Shown in pieces: positions 10,165 through 21,968 of a stretch of 64,000 bases of DNA. A model generated the notes under the pieces. The model ran no database searches and was not told the DNA's origin. It was given only the letters and a program-made list of their open reading frames with translations. The DNA lies in the NCBI GenBank assembly GCA_009667805.1, contig CM019063.1:59008881-59072880 (forward strand). The letters are read 5' to 3'. The DNA is from Leptobrachium leishanense (Eukaryota > Chordata > Amphibia > Anura > Megophryidae). Both the position numbers and the translations under genes were made by a program. Position 1 is the stretch's first letter, and each line of letters begins with the position of its first letter.

Positions 10165-10773
10165 CACACTATATTGCCAAACGTATTCACTCACCCATCC
10201 AAATAATCAGAATCAGGAGTTCCAATCACTTCTATGGCCACAGGTATATAAAATCAAGCACCTAGGCATGCAGACTGTTTTTACAAACATTTGTGAAAGA
10301 ATGGGTCGCTCTCAGGAGCTCAGTGAATTCCAGCGTGGAACTGTGATAGGATGCCACCTGTGCAACAAATCCACTTGTGAAGTTTCCTCGCTCCTAAATA
10401 TTCCACAGTCAACGGTAAGCTGTATTCTAAGAACGTGGAAGTGTTTGGGAACGACAGCAACTCAGCCACGAAGTGGAAGGCCACGTAAACTGACGGAGCG
10501 GGGTCAGTGGATGCTGAGGCGCATAGTGCGAAGAGGTCGCCAACTTTCTGCAGAGTCAATCGCTGCACAAATGCGCTTCTGGAAGAATGGTCAAAAATTC
10601 CCATAAACACACTCCTAAACCTTGTGGACAGCCTTCCCAGAAGAGTTGAAGCTGTTATAGCTGCAAAGGGTGGACCGACGTCATATTGAACCCTATGGAT
10701 TAGGAATGGGATGTCACTTAAATTCATATGCGAGTCAAGGCAGGTGAGCGAATACTTTTGGCAATACAGTGTA
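10165..10773 (+). mobile_element. Tc1-like transposon, internally deleted
   Basis: Terminal repeats CACTATATTGCCAAACG (left) and, reverse-complemented, CACTGTATTGCCAAAAG (right) are typical Tc1 ends, with TA at each boundary. At about 610 bp it is less than half the usual 1.2-1.6 kb. The transposase is truncated by an internal deletion. The left side abuts the 5' end of the Helitron-like element, so one of the two probably inserted in or next to the other. Confidence 0.9.
10301..10606 (+). pseudogene. Tc1 transposase, DNA-binding half only
   Basis: Starting at Met 10301, the frame begins MGRSQELSEFQRGTVIG, then gives the first helix-turn-helix (TCEVSSLLNIPQSTVSCIL), the GRPRKL hook and the second recognition domain (MLRRIVRRGRQLSAESIAAQ). 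The normal protein binds the terminal repeats and cuts DNA with a DDE catalytic domain. Here, after SIAAQ, sequence jumps to a C-terminal stretch (in another frame LLEEWSKIP then INTLLNLVDSLPRRVEAVI), so the whole catalytic centre is missing. The copy could at most bind DNA and is non-autonomous. Confidence 0.88.
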
Positions 10774-10826
10774 TATAGAAGATGACCCGACTTGTAAACA
10801 CTATTGGCTCCGTTCTTATTCTAGCT

Positions 10827-11009
10827 CAGTGGTTCCCAACTCCGGTCCTCAGGTCCCACTAACAGGTCTGGTTTGCAGGATATGTGAAGCACAGCGCAGG
10901 TGATATGATTTGCTGCTCAGTGATTGCAGGATTCAGTCTGCGTTTCCCCAAAGTGATCCTTAAAAGCTGGCCTGTTAGGGGGCCTGAGGACTGCTGTTGG
11001 GAACCACTG
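10827..11009. mobile_element. hAT MITE, 183 bp
   Basis: Ends are CAGTGGTTCCCAACTCCGG and its near inverted match GTTGGGAACCACTG. The flanking octamers TTCTAGCT and CATTAGCT agree at 5 of 8 positions, an aged target duplication. The body contains TGATTGCAGGATTCAGTCTG and matches the decayed copy at 2474-2645. Confidence 0.8.
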
Positions 11010-12281
11010 CATTAGCTGAACCGCAAACATCTCTTGTGGCAAGACTGTTAACTCTACCTACTGTTCATTAACAATTCCTATACATGTAGGAAGTACTAAT
11101 GAGTAGGCAGTTGGAGAATAATGACAATCCGAGGTTGCACATTAATCTCGCTTTTTATAATGAACCAAATTGTTTTACTAATAAATCCAATTCTTACCCT
11201 TCATCTCACAACTAAGAGCTTGGCGCAAGAAACCACTGCCTCCTCTCATATCAAGCAGGATGACACTGGGAACAAATAGAATAGTTCTTCTCATCACATG
11301 CAGAGCTCTTGCAAGTATCCAAAAAGTGCTATGGTTTCTAGGAGAAGATGCCGGTGGCGTTGAAGATACCTATTAAGACAGGGTTGTGTAACTCTGTCCC
11401 ACAAATGTTGCTGAACTATGACTCCAATGATTCTTTGACAATCTTTTTCATTCAAAGAATTCTGAGAATTGTAGGCCATCATAACGTTTTACGGTAATTA
11501 AACTTTTTGGACCAGCAACGGTGTCAATAGATCCTGTAAACATGGCGTGTAAACATCTTCCGTGGGGAGCACAATAGCACATAAACACAGTGTATCAGGG
11601 GGCCCGTAACGATCTGGATTAACGACTTTAAGGATAAATGGAGGAAAAATCTGGCTTGTATAAACGCTGATCGCCAGGGGGTTAATGTTAATGAACATAA
11701 TATGTAACAGCATGACTGAAAACATATTGATACAATAACACATTGATCTTATTAGATCTGCTGCAAATTCTGCACAATCCATCAGTTTACACAGCGTGAA
11801 CAGTTACCCGGTAGCTGTGTCTAACCTTTAAAGTACCTTGCATCTGCGCTTCTCTGATAAACCTTTATAAACCTAAGCTTTTTGGGGGTTTTTTCTTCAT
11901 GCAATTGCCTGCTGCAATTTATCTGGCCAGCAGCTTCATACTCTACTCTTTTCTGTGTCATGTCCCATTACCTATAGATTGTAAGCTCACAGGATGTCTG
12001 GCAGAGCTTGCTGTAATTGCTGGATTTATCCTACAGGCAGGGCCCCCTGTTGCTTCCGTATCAATATGTCTCTTGTTGGAAATTCCCAATAGTGAAGCTC
12101 TGCAAAATATCAGAATATGTTGGCGCTGTCTAAAAAAACTTTTGCGATTCAGTTAGGACTGAATAAAAAATTTGTCCATATATCACTAATATAAATATTA
12201 TGAATCGCAGGGGCACCAAACCGAAAGAGACTGAAATAAATTTTCCATAGCGATCCCAAAACAATCGGAATATAATCAATA
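11010..12281. other. Mostly unassigned sequence with a decayed MITE at 11320-11480
   Basis: The part at 11320-11480 (GTTGCTGAACTATGACTCC, then GAATTCTGAGAATTGTAGGCC) resembles the body of common hAT MITEs, but no ends are visible. The rest holds no gene or repeat that I recognise. Confidence 0.4.
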
Positions 12282-12540
12282 TAGATGTGCACCGCTGAAA
12301 AATTTTGTTTCATTTTTATTTCCAGGTGTTTTTTTTGTTTTGGGTCATTTTCGGACCATATTCGTTTCGATTCGTTGATTCGATATCGGTTCGAAATTTC
12401 GGATCAATTCGGGTCATTTTGGCATTTGGATCATTTCGGTGATTTGGATCATTTGGGTGATTCGGTTCAGATTTGGTTTTCGTTTTTTAATGAGTTATTT
12501 GGTTTTTTTATTGCTTATTTAAGAATGGGACGTAGATTAC
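12282..12540. mobile_element. hAT-like MITE fragment (TAGATGTGCA end)
   Basis: It begins TAGATGTGCACCGCTGAAA, the same class of terminus as the elements at 52426 and 58685 that have perfect 8-bp duplications. It continues with the family's ATTCGG/TTTCGGATC-rich tract. I could not find the partner end with certainty. AT-rich sequence of the same style resumes at 12780-13000 and 16070-16200, on both sides of CR1-B copy 1. Confidence 0.5.
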
Positions 12541-12599
12541 TATAAATCGACTAGGGTTGATTGAATAATTCTGCACTTGCTGTACAATGCAAAATCCAC

Positions 12600-12775
12600 T
12601 CCATAGCCCTAATCATAAAACAATCACAAATAGTAACGCTAACCCTAAAAATAACCTTAATGCTAATCTTAAAAGTTATCCTAACTCTTACATTAAACAT
12701 AAATCAAGAGGAAATAATAACCCAAACCGTGATAGTAACCCTAATCGTAAAACAAGTTTAAATGGCAACCCATAG
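12600..12775. repeat. Decayed hexamer array, TAACCC-like
   Basis: Split into sixes in one phase, the sequence reads TAACGC, TAACCC, TAAAAA, TAACCT, TAATGC, TAATCT and so on for about 28 units, with TAACCC the most frequent exact unit. The period is kept while third-to-sixth positions vary. This fits an old telomere-type (TTAGGG) or similar hexanucleotide repeat. Confidence 0.65.
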
Positions 12776-13123
12776 AGATTTGTGTTTCGTTTTGTAGCAG
12801 ATCAAAATTCGGACGAAATTGAACCGATTCGTATTTTGGAAGCCCTTCTGAAATACAAAACTGCTCCGTCGAATTTACGAATCGGTCCAAAAATACAAAT
12901 CGCGGTAACAAAGAAAATATTGAAACGAAGATCGTCTGAAAAGCAATAAAAAAAATCAATGCAAAACAAAGCAATGAATTAATGGCATCTCACAGGGCAC
13001 AGTATATCCCAGTCAGGGGTTAATGGGCAACTCACTGGGCACAGTAAAATGCCAAAAAAGTTTTAAAAAATGGATGCCCTTACCTTGCAGCTGAAACCTG
13101 TTCAGCACCATGGAGAGCAGCTG

Positions 13124-15992
13124 CATAGAAACATAGAAAATTGTCGGCAGATAAGAACCTTTCGGCCCATCTAGTCTGCCCAATTACATGGATACTTTAC
13201 CTGGATTTATCTTCTGTTTAGGATAGCCTTATGCCTATCCCATGCTTGCTTAAATTCAATTACTGTTTTGGCCTCTACCACTTCTACTGGAAGACTGTTC
13301 CATGTATCCACCACCCTCTCAGTAAAATAATGCTTCCTGATGTTACTTTTAAACCTTTGCCCCTCTAATCTAAGACTATGTCCTCTTGTTTTGCTACTTT
13401 GTTTCCTTTTAAATATACTTCCTTCCTCTACCTTGTGGATTCCCTTTACGTATTTAAATGTTTCTATCATATCTCCTCTGTCTCGTCTTTTTTCCAAGCT
13501 GTACATGTTAAGATCATTAAGCCTTTCCTGGTAACTTTTCTCCTTCAAGCCGTACACCATTTTAGTAGCCCTTCTCTGAACTCTCTCTAAGATGTCTATA
13601 TCCTTCTGGAGATACGGTCTCCAGTACTGCACACAGTACTCCAAGTGAGGTCTCACCAGTGCTCTGTACAGTGGCATGAGCACTTCCCTTTTCCTACTGC
13701 TAATACCTCTCCCTACACAACCAAGCATTCTGCTAGCATTTCCCGCTGCTCTATTACATTGACTACTTACCCTTAGATCCTCTGAAATAATGACCCCTAA
13801 ATCCCTTTCCTCAGATGTTGAGGTTAGGACTGTATCAAATATTCTATATTCAGCCCTTGGGTTTTTACGTCCCAGGTGCATTATCTTGCACTTATCCACA
13901 TTAAAACTCAATTGCCACAACTCCGACCATTTTTTTAGTTTACCTAAATCATTTGTCATTTGGCTGATCCCTCCAGGAACGTCAACCCTGTTGCAAATCT
14001 TTGTGTCATCAGCAAATAGACATACTTTCCATTAATACCTTCTGCAATATCACTAATAAAAATATTAAAGAGAATGGGTCCAAGTACTGACCCCTGAGGT
14101 ACCCCACTGGTAACAAGACCTTGCGCCGAATAAACTCCATTTACCACAACCCTCTGTTGTCTGTCACTCAGCCACTGCCTAATCCATTCAACAATATTGG
14201 AATCCAAGCTCAAAGATTGCAATTTATTGATAAGCCTTCTATGCGGAACAGTATCAAAAGCCTTACTGAAATCTAAATAAGCAATGTCTACTGCACCACC
14301 TGTGTCTATTATTTTTGTTACCCAATCAAAAAAATCAATAAGATTAGTTTGGCATGATCTCCCTGAGGTTTCTGATCCTGTAATCTATGTGTTTTTAGAT
14401 GTTCAACAATCCTTTCCTTTAACATGGTTTCCATTAATTTCCCCAATACTGACGTAAGACTAACTGGCCTATAGTTCCCCGATTCCTCCCTACTACCCTT
14501 CTTGTAAATGGGCACAACATTTGCTAATTTCCAGTCTTCTGGGACGACTCCCGTTAACAAGGATTGGTTAAATAAATCTGTTAACGGTTTTGCTATTACA
14601 TCACTGAGCTCTTTTAATAATTTAGGGTGGATCCCATCAGGCCCCATTGACTTATTTGTCTTTACTTTAGACAGCTGCTGTAGAACCTCCTCCTCTGTAA
14701 ACTCAGATGTAAATGTCTCTTTAGTGTTCTCTCCTAACTGAGGTCCCTTTCCTTCCTTTCCTTCTGCAAAGACTGAACAAAAATATTCATTGAGGCAGTC
14801 AGCGAGACTTTTATCCTCTTCTACATACCTTCCTTCCTTTGTTTTTAATCTAACTAATCCTTGTTTTACTTTTCTTTTCTCGTTTATGTATCTAAAAAAT
14901 GTTTTGTCCCCCTTTTTTACTGACTGAGCTATTTTCTCTTCTGCGTGTGCTTTGGAAGCTCTTATAAATTGCTTTGCCTCTTTCTGCCTAATCTTATAGG
15001 TTTGCCTATCTTCTTCACTCTGAGTTGTTTTATAATTATTGAATGCTATCTTTTTGTTCTTCACTATTTTGGCCACTTCTGCAGAGTACCACAGTGGTTT
15101 CTTCCCTTTTTTGTTTTTGCTAACAAGCCGAATGCAATTTCCTGTGGCCTTCAATAATGCTTCCTTTAAATAATCCCATTTCTCCTGGACTCCCTTTAAA
15201 CTCCTCCAGTCTGATAATGACTCCTTCACACAAAATCTCATTTTATAAAAATCAGTTTTTTTAAAGTCTAAAACTTTTGTTTTTGTGTGGTGCGGCTCCA
15301 TCCCTGTTCTTATATTAAACCACACTGACTGGTGATCACTAGATCCAAATTTTCACCTACAACAACGTCCGATACCAAACCACCATTTGTGAGTATTAAA
15401 TCCAATATGGCCTCTTTACGGGTCGGCTCCTCAACTACTTGTGTTAGAGATAATCCCAGTAAGGAGTTTAGAATATTTGTACTCCTGGTGCACCCAGCTA
15501 TTTTGGTTTTCCAGTTCACATCAGGAAGATTAAAGTCCCCCATGATAATAACTTCCCCCTTCATTGCCATTTTGGCTATTTCCTCAACCAGCAGATTATC
15601 TAGCTCTTCTACTTGTCCAGGGGGTCTATAGATCACACCTACACGAGCTACTGTATGATTGCCAAATGTTAGCGTAACCCAAACTGACTATGTTCACCTC
15701 GCTCACTTTTATTTGGTTCGTTTTTATGTTGTTTTTCACATACAGGGCCACTCCTCCTCCTTTCCTACCTTCTCTGTCTTTTCTATATAAAGAGTACCCC
15801 GGTATTGTTATGTCCCAGTTATTTTTCTCACTGAACCATGTCTCAGTAACCGCAACTAAATCTACTTTTTCAGCTGCCATCATTGCCTCCAGTTCATTGA
15901 TTTTATTGACTAAACTGCGAGCATTTATAGACACGACTCTGAGCTTGTCATTTTTTACCTCGCATGTTGCTTGCACCCTCCGATTTAGTTTG
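13124..15992 (-). pseudogene. CR1-B LINE copy 1, 5' truncated ORF2
   Basis: On the minus strand this is an endonuclease plus reverse transcriptase ORF2, close to the copy at 53.5-57.5 kb. Endonuclease: VSINARSLVNKINELEAM, VTETWFSEKNNWD, KGGGVALYVK (15.99-15.63 kb) and [61 protein letters not shown] and the C-terminal domain to 13207. Compared with the other copy there is a 13-bp deletion near 14368 and several frameshifts, so ORF2 is broken into at least four frames. The 3' end is an ATAGAAACATAG repeat at about 13124-13136. Homology to the full copy stops just upstream of ORF2, so ORF1 is absent. Confidence 0.92.
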
Positions 15993-16689
15993 CATGGGGC
16001 TCCGGTGCAAGGAAAGGGTTCCCCGTATCTTTTTTTTTTATTATTTATTTTTTTGTTTTTAATCATTATAAAATAAATAATAAAATTGAAATAGGTAATA
16101 AAAATGAAATAAGAATCGATCCGAAAAACGAAATACCGATTGTCTGAATTAACGAATGACGAATAACGGTCTGAAATAGCAAACGCGATAACATAACGAG
16201 CAAACTAACAAAAAAAGGCTTTAAGGGGAGATTAGCAAAAGCTAATTTTTCCCCTTTGCATCCCCGTTTTAGCTAGAGGCACGTGATAATGCCCTACGTT
16301 TAATCCCAAAGTGGAATTGTTTCTGGTGAGGGTAAAATATAACCCATCAGTTTGCCTCTTGGCTGATAAGCAGCATGGGGATATGTGATTGCTTAAAAAA
16401 GCAGCTCTTGGTTTCATTAGAGAGGACCCACCTGAACCAGAGGTGCCGTGACGTGACGGGTGAGCTTATACTTTAATGGCCATTCAAGTAAACCAAAACC
16501 TCTGATTTTGTTTTGTTTTTCATGGAGCTACAGTGGTGAGCGCAAATGACATTTTTTTTCTTATGGTTTATACATGGAGCAAGCTGGATACTTCTGGTCC
16601 ATGCATCCGCCCTGATAGGAAATAGGCGCAAAACAGTTTTTTTCTGCATATATGTCAACAGCATCTACCCAATTTTTTTTTTATATTTT
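15993..16689. other. AT-rich flank of CR1-B copy 1, and unassigned sequence
   Basis: A poly-T/ATT tract at 16028-16080 is followed by sequence in the style of the TAGATGTGCA hAT family to about 16200. From 16200 to 16689 nothing is recognised. Confidence 0.4.
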
Positions 16690-17173
16690 TATTTTATTTC
16701 TAGATGATTTTGCTCACCTTTTCTTCCTCACCAAACGCAGATTCGACTCCTGAACCCAGAAGTCTCTGCACTCTTACACAACTTGTGTAGTGTAGGGCTA
16801 AGAACGCAACTTGCACACTGCTACGGACTTGCGCACATTACGATTCTATGTTCCATAGCGCCTGCGCAGAGCGATGGATCGAAGCTGCACACATACGCAG
16901 CTCTGATCCATCGCTGCCCTCTGAGACCACTCGCTACAGCAATTGGTCTCAGAGGGCGACCCCGGCTTCCTCTCTGCGTGCTGACGTCACTAGTGACCTA
17001 TCTGGCAGCCGGGAAATGCAAAAAACCTGGCTACTGGTGATGCTGGGTGGGGTGGAGGAAACTCCTCCACTTCACCTAGAGTTTTCTCCAGATGGGAGGG
17101 AGAAAGGGGGGCACTCCTCACTTCCTGACTATTTTAAAACAATAAAGAGGTCCGGAGTAGAATGTTCCTTTAA
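16690..17173. mobile_element. Family C MITE, partial
   Basis: In reverse complement it shares tracts with 40370-40970: GACTCCTGAACCCAGAAG, a CTTGCACACTGC block, a hairpin around GATCCATCGCTGCCCTCTGAG and a TGACGTCACTAGTGAC segment. The right end runs into TTCCTTTAA (TTAA at 17170-17173). The left end is not clear. Confidence 0.55.
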
Positions 17174-18294
17174 GGTCCCATCTAAATATTTGTATTGGGT
17201 CTCTGTGAGTGTGACCACTGGTTCTCAGTGATATTAGACACAATTCATTGAATTTTTTTCACTATAAATTACCATTACTACTTAGCCCTGGTTTATTATT
17301 CTTCTCTGACATTCATCACCAGTACTTGAATAATTTCATCTTGACATTTCTCCCTAGAGGAATGTGGTATTTATTTCCTTTTTCACATGTTTTCCCGCTC
17401 TATATAGGGATTGGTATATGTATAAATTGATGAAATAAAGAAAATGCATAAAAGAAGGTGTAATTACGATTCACTTACTCCCCTCATTGTCCTTATTATC
17501 ATCCATTATACTCTAAAACCCGCACTGATTGGTCGCAGCAGGTAGAAGTTATGTGTTTGTGTATATATTATACAGTCATATAAAATAATTCACTGTAGAA
17601 GCAACTCAGGGAACCCGATGTCGTAAAGGCCAAACACATTTAGCGTGAATATAACAACATGTTTATTTTATTGTATTGAATTGTTTATATGCTTTTTAAA
17701 CTTAAAACCTGCTGCAGACTTTATGAATACGGTTTGATTATAACCTCCTACAAAAAAATCCGAACGGAAATCTGATTTCCTTGATAATGATAGAATGAAT
17801 AGTGATTGCTAAAATACAAGATTTATTAAGGACGATTGATGCTTACAAATAGTTCCTACACTTAAATAGGAACGTTAATTTGAATTTACATTAATTGTCT
17901 ACCCAAATCAATCTATATATTGGATGGGCCACCTTATTTCATATCGATCGGAATATTGATAGGTTTTATATAGGCAGGACAATCACTGAAATAGTAATTA
18001 AAGAATGAATATCGGGCACGTTCGGCTACTATGGCAATAAAATTCCTTCTGGACGCTGCCCCTATTGATGCCTTTTCGGCGCATGCGCAATACGAACGTT
18101 TGGAAAGTAGACTGTGGGGAAGAAAAATGGGAAGGTCTAATAATGGAACGCATACCGGATGTCTGCAATGACCCACACGCTAAGACATGTACAATTAACA
18201 ACGGATATCACAACGGAAACGAACCCAATGGAGTATCAGCTGAAAATCATAAGGGATACTATATATTTATGCAACGGAGGGGAGGACATAAGGT
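17174..18294. other. Unassigned sequence upstream of hammerhead 1
   Basis: No coding sequence that I recognise. If hammerhead 1 lies near the end of a retroelement, the right part of this interval may be its non-coding body, but I see no RT motifs. Confidence 0.4.
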
Positions 18295-18346
18295 AATCGC
18301 TCCTGATGAAGATAGCACTTAGCTATAGAAACGTGTTGAGCAATTG
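18295..18346 (+). ncRNA. Hammerhead ribozyme-like motif 1
   Basis: Core CTGATGA at 18303-18309 and GAAA at 18328-18331. Stem II is ATAGC/GCTAT around a 5-nt loop. Stem I pairs AATCGCTC (18295-18302) with GAGCAATT (18338-18345), 7 of 8 positions. After GAAA comes CGTG, then TT, which matches A15.1, a minimal stem III, U16.1 and H17 = U, placing the predicted cleavage after 18337. Departures from the consensus: one extra A before stem II, and a G/A mismatch at the base of stem II. This open-stem-I (type I) form with a very short helix III is known from amphibian satellites and Penelope-like elements. Confidence 0.6.
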
Positions 18347-18649
18347 TCAATGTCTTTTTAACAGATTAATTTTGGGAAGGTCCCCCATGGTGGTATTTGG
18401 TGGTCTTAATCTATGACTAATATGGGTCAATATAGTGGCATATGTCTAGTATGATTGAAATGCACGACCAGTGTTACCTCATTGTGGAGGTTAAACAGCA
18501 TTAAGCCGTGGGCTTACCTGGCATAATAGTGAAGGAGAGGAATTCTCCATCCTATATTTGTTACACTCTATCGTTATGCCTATAGTTCATGTATGTATAT
18601 GAGGCACAACTTCTATCCAATATATGACAATATATATTGATATACTATG

Positions 18650-19027
18650 TCTTGGAAAAAAGACGAGACAGAGGAGATATGATAGAAACATTTAAATACG
18701 TAAAGGGAATCCACAAGGTAGAGGAAGGGAGTATATTTAAAAGGAAACAAAGTAGCAAAACAAGAGGACATAGTCTTAGATTAGAGGGGCAAAGGTTTAA
18801 AAGTAACATTAGGAAGCATTATTTTACTGAGAGGGTGGTGGATACATGGAACAGCCTTCCAGTAGAAGTGGTAGAGGCCAAAACAGTAATTGAATTTAAG
18901 CAGGCATGGGATAGGCACAAGGCTATCCTAAACAAAAGATAAATCCAGGTAAAGTATCCATGTAATTGGGCAGACTAGATGGGCCGAAAGGTTCTTATCT
19001 GCTGACATTTTCTATGTTTCTATGTTT
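18650..19027 (+). pseudogene. CR1-B LINE copy 3, 3' end fragment
   Basis: Open frame from the 5' breakpoint to 18942 encodes the last 97 or so residues of the CR1-B ORF2 (EKRRDRGDMIETFKYVKG, HYFTERVVDTWNSLPVEV, AWDRHKAILNKR). It is nearly identical to the end of the copy at 53.5 kb. The 3' UTR follows, ending in TTCTATGTTTCTATG repeats. It is a 5'-truncated insertion, and the high similarity suggests a young one. Confidence 0.92.
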
Positions 19028-19993
19028 ATGGTCTAATCAAGACTGCGCAATAAAACAATTTATTACAACTTTGACCAATACTTCATGTCGCATGATGCAG
19101 TTCTGATTGGGCTTTAGCTATCCACCGCTTAACTGTTATTGAAAGTGAGTTCTTTACAAATCTCAAATACAATATTGGATATTTGAAGTTATTGGCTGCG
19201 AGCTACTATGCTGTGAAGCAATTCATCATTTCTAGCTAATGTTCTCTGCAACAGATAAATCAACTGGCTACTCGCTACTACATCGAAGTATTGTTGTTTT
19301 TAACATTTATATTGTTTCATTACAAATTATAAGCCATTATAACTATTAGTGATTACGCTGTGAATGGGTCTATCACCTTGAATAAGGATTCTCTGTATTA
19401 AACAGAACTAAAATAACTATCTGATTCTCTACTCACTTTTAAGGCTATAAAACATCTAATGCCAGTGTTTTATACTCTGCGATTCAATTTTGATTTGGAT
19501 TAGAACCAATTACATCTTCAACGATTAATGTGTAATTATTCACTCTGAGATGTTAGGTTTAGACAACTGATGTCATTATTTAACACTTTATCAATTGTAT
19601 GATAGCGGTTTCACCAGCATTAATCGCAGATCTATTTTTCTAGAATTGCAATGTGGTTGTTGGTTAGCATTAAATTTAAGCGAACCATGACTAGGGAGTA
19701 TTGTGTGGATCACTAATTCCTGAATTAGACGTTTCTCATCGATCGACCAGTTGGAATTGGCTTATCAATACTTCATGGGTATCTAAGAGATGAAGGCTGT
19801 GACTAACCAGAATATCAGCTGTTGAGAGATCTTGATTGAATTCGATGCCACTGATTAATATCTGACAGATCATTCTGACCAATAGACCTTAGACCACCTG
19901 CATTCAACTACATGTTTTCGTTTTTATAATGTTTGATTTTGGTAAATGTTTTTTGCTTTTTTGTCTTTTTGAAATCACGGTTTCCTAATAAAG
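19028..19993. other. Unassigned, AT-rich sequence
   Basis: No frame, repeat or RNA gene that I can support. Confidence 0.5.
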
Positions 19994-20001
19994 GTTTCTT
20001 T

Positions 20002-20753
20002 TAGACATGTGCACAGCACAAAATTTCGTTTTGGACGAATGGATTCGTCCTAAAACGCAATTTATTTAGTTGCTAAAGAAATTTGTTTTCAGTTCTTTAG
20101 TACGAAAATTAATTTCGGTCATCCGAAAACCAGCGGATACAATTAATATTGTAGTGGTGGCTCCTCAGAGGACTGAGATTGGCTGCTTGTTACAGTATCT
20201 CTCACTCTCAGCACAATGTGTCAGGCAAAGCTGTTACAGTAACTGACTGCTGCTCATCACAGCGCTCAGAGTTTCAGTAAAACTAGTAAATAATATTTTT
20301 ATATATAAGAGGTCATAACAATATTTCCTTGTTTTACTGAAACTCTGAGCGCTGTGAGGAGCAGCAGTCCGTTACTGTAACAGCGGAGCCTGATACATTG
20401 TACTGAAAGATAATGTAACAAGCAGCCGATCTCAGCGCTCACAGCCACTGGATTTAAAGTGCTCAAAAAATGCTCCTCTCTGTATAATGTATAGAACATC
20501 CTCCTGCATTAATTAATACCCCTCTCTGTATAATGTACAGTATATAACATCCTCCTGAATTAATTAATGTCCCTCTCTGTATAGAACATCCTCATTGCTG
20601 GTCTCCTTCACTCATCAATATAATAATACAAAAAGAATTGAGACTAAAATGTAATGCATTTTCCTTTCATTTCTTTAGTTTTTTTGGACCTAGCAGTTTC
20701 GTATCTCTTAAGTCATACGAAAACTAAAGTACTAAAACGAATACACAGGTCTA
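20002..20753. mobile_element. hAT MITE with long internal inverted repeat
   Basis: Ends TAGACATGTGCAC (left) and, reverse-complemented, TAGACCTGTGTATTCG (right). Flanking octamers GTTTCTTT (19994-20001) and GTTTCTAT (20754-20761) agree at 7 of 8. Inside, about 90 bp around 20180-20285 and 20335-20440 form an inverted repeat sharing TTACTGAAACTCTGAGCGCT. A (C)CTCTCTGTATA tract repeats three times near 20475-20585. Confidence 0.8.
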
Positions 20754-21164
20754 GTTTCTATTAAGGTCCTTCTTGTACCTTATACGGCTATTCCTACGGT
20801 ACTTTTCTCTCTGAACTTGTTTGTTCAGATTTTTTTGTATGAATAGAATTGAGGGTTCATTCCCTATTATTATAATTAACTATAATTCTAGGCACAGGCA
20901 CTGAACCCCCAAAATTATATGCACTGGACCCACAGAATTATAGGCACTGGCAATGGACCCCCAGAATTATACTTACCCATTTCAGACCTCAGATCAGGTG
21001 TCCCGGTGTCTCCCAGCTCCAGCGTGCTCCTGCACACGGCCGCCGGCTTCTGAATGCTGTGACGTGGCCTACAGCCGCATCACAGCCTTCACAAGGCCGA
21101 GGACGGAGGCCGAGCTCGGGAGCACACAGACAGACAGGCGTTTGGGGAACGCGGCCTGTCGAGG
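20754..21164. other. Unassigned sequence with short direct repeats
   Basis: An approximate tandem of about 35-40 bp (AATTATAGGCACTGG with CCCCCAGAATTATA) lies at about 20885-20975. No gene is seen. Confidence 0.4.
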
Positions 21165-21545
21165 GGGCTGCTAGCGGAATGCAGTTAATGCATTTCGCTA
21201 GCAGCCCCAGCCATAAATCGGCCTATAGCGGGAACAGGCGTTCCCGCAATGTTTCCGCTGCGGGAGAAGTGCGAGAACGCCGTTCTCGCGCGTTCCCGCA
21301 GGACTCGAGCCCTGGGTGGTGGGTTTGCTGCAGCAGCCGGCAGGTTGGCAGCGCGTTCGGCGTCCAATTCGTTGCACTTCGTGGACCCTGCGGTTAATGC
21401 TTCTGGGTTCAGGAGTCTCTTAACCGAAGAGGAGGAGCTGCACGCGGCGAGGGAGCGAAGGGGAGTAATATCACCAAAATTAAAAATAAAATAATTGGAA
21501 AGAGGATGTCCGCAGCATCTGCTCAATTATTTAAGGGCAAGAAAA
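21165..21545. mobile_element. Family C-like MITE segment
   Basis: It shares CTTCTGGGTTCAGGAGTC, GAGGAGGAGCTGCAC and ATTATTTAAGGGCAA with 40370-40970. Several GC-rich hairpins precede these (around GCTAGCGGAATGCAG and GCGGGAACAGGCGTTCCCGC). Ends are not defined. Confidence 0.5.
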
Positions 21546-21704
21546 GAGAACTCTGCCACAAAACAATTGAAAAAACCCTGAACGCACCCAAAACTGCCGA
21601 CAATCCGCTGAAAAACAGCCGAACAAAACCACGAACAGAGCGCCAACCAGCAGCCAGAAAAAGCTGACAAGCTTGTGGCACTGGCTAGTTAAGTTACTTA
21701 ACAG

Positions 21705-21968
21705 TAGGGTTGCCAGGTCGGCCATGTTTTCCTGTACACATATTACTATTTCAAGCAGAGGAGAGCACAGGGAAAAGTGCTGCCCTGCAACATGTATAAT
21801 TCATATGCTGCAGAAAGGAAATCAAGGCAGGTCACCTGGGATTCCTTTGATTTCATACCTGCAGCGGATGAATTATACATGCTACCCGGTGGCATTTTTC
21901 ATGCGCTGCCCAGCAGCATGAATACATTATATGTGTCCAGGGAAAACATGGCTGACCTGGCAACCCTA
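21705..21968. mobile_element. hAT MITE, 264 bp
   Basis: Ends TAGGGTTGCCAGGTCGGCCA and its inverted partner TGGCTGACCTGGCAACCCTA. Flanking octamers CTTAACAG (21697-21704) and ATTAACAG (21969-21976) agree at 7 of 8. The inner arms continue to pair (ACATGTATAATTCATATGCT against a block near 21868), so nearly the whole element could fold back. Confidence 0.85.

Noticed and set aside
17600..17650. Possible fourth hammerhead (CCCGATGTCG then CCAAACACATTT)
   Set aside because: Both cores are altered at invariant positions and the flanks do not pair as stem I.
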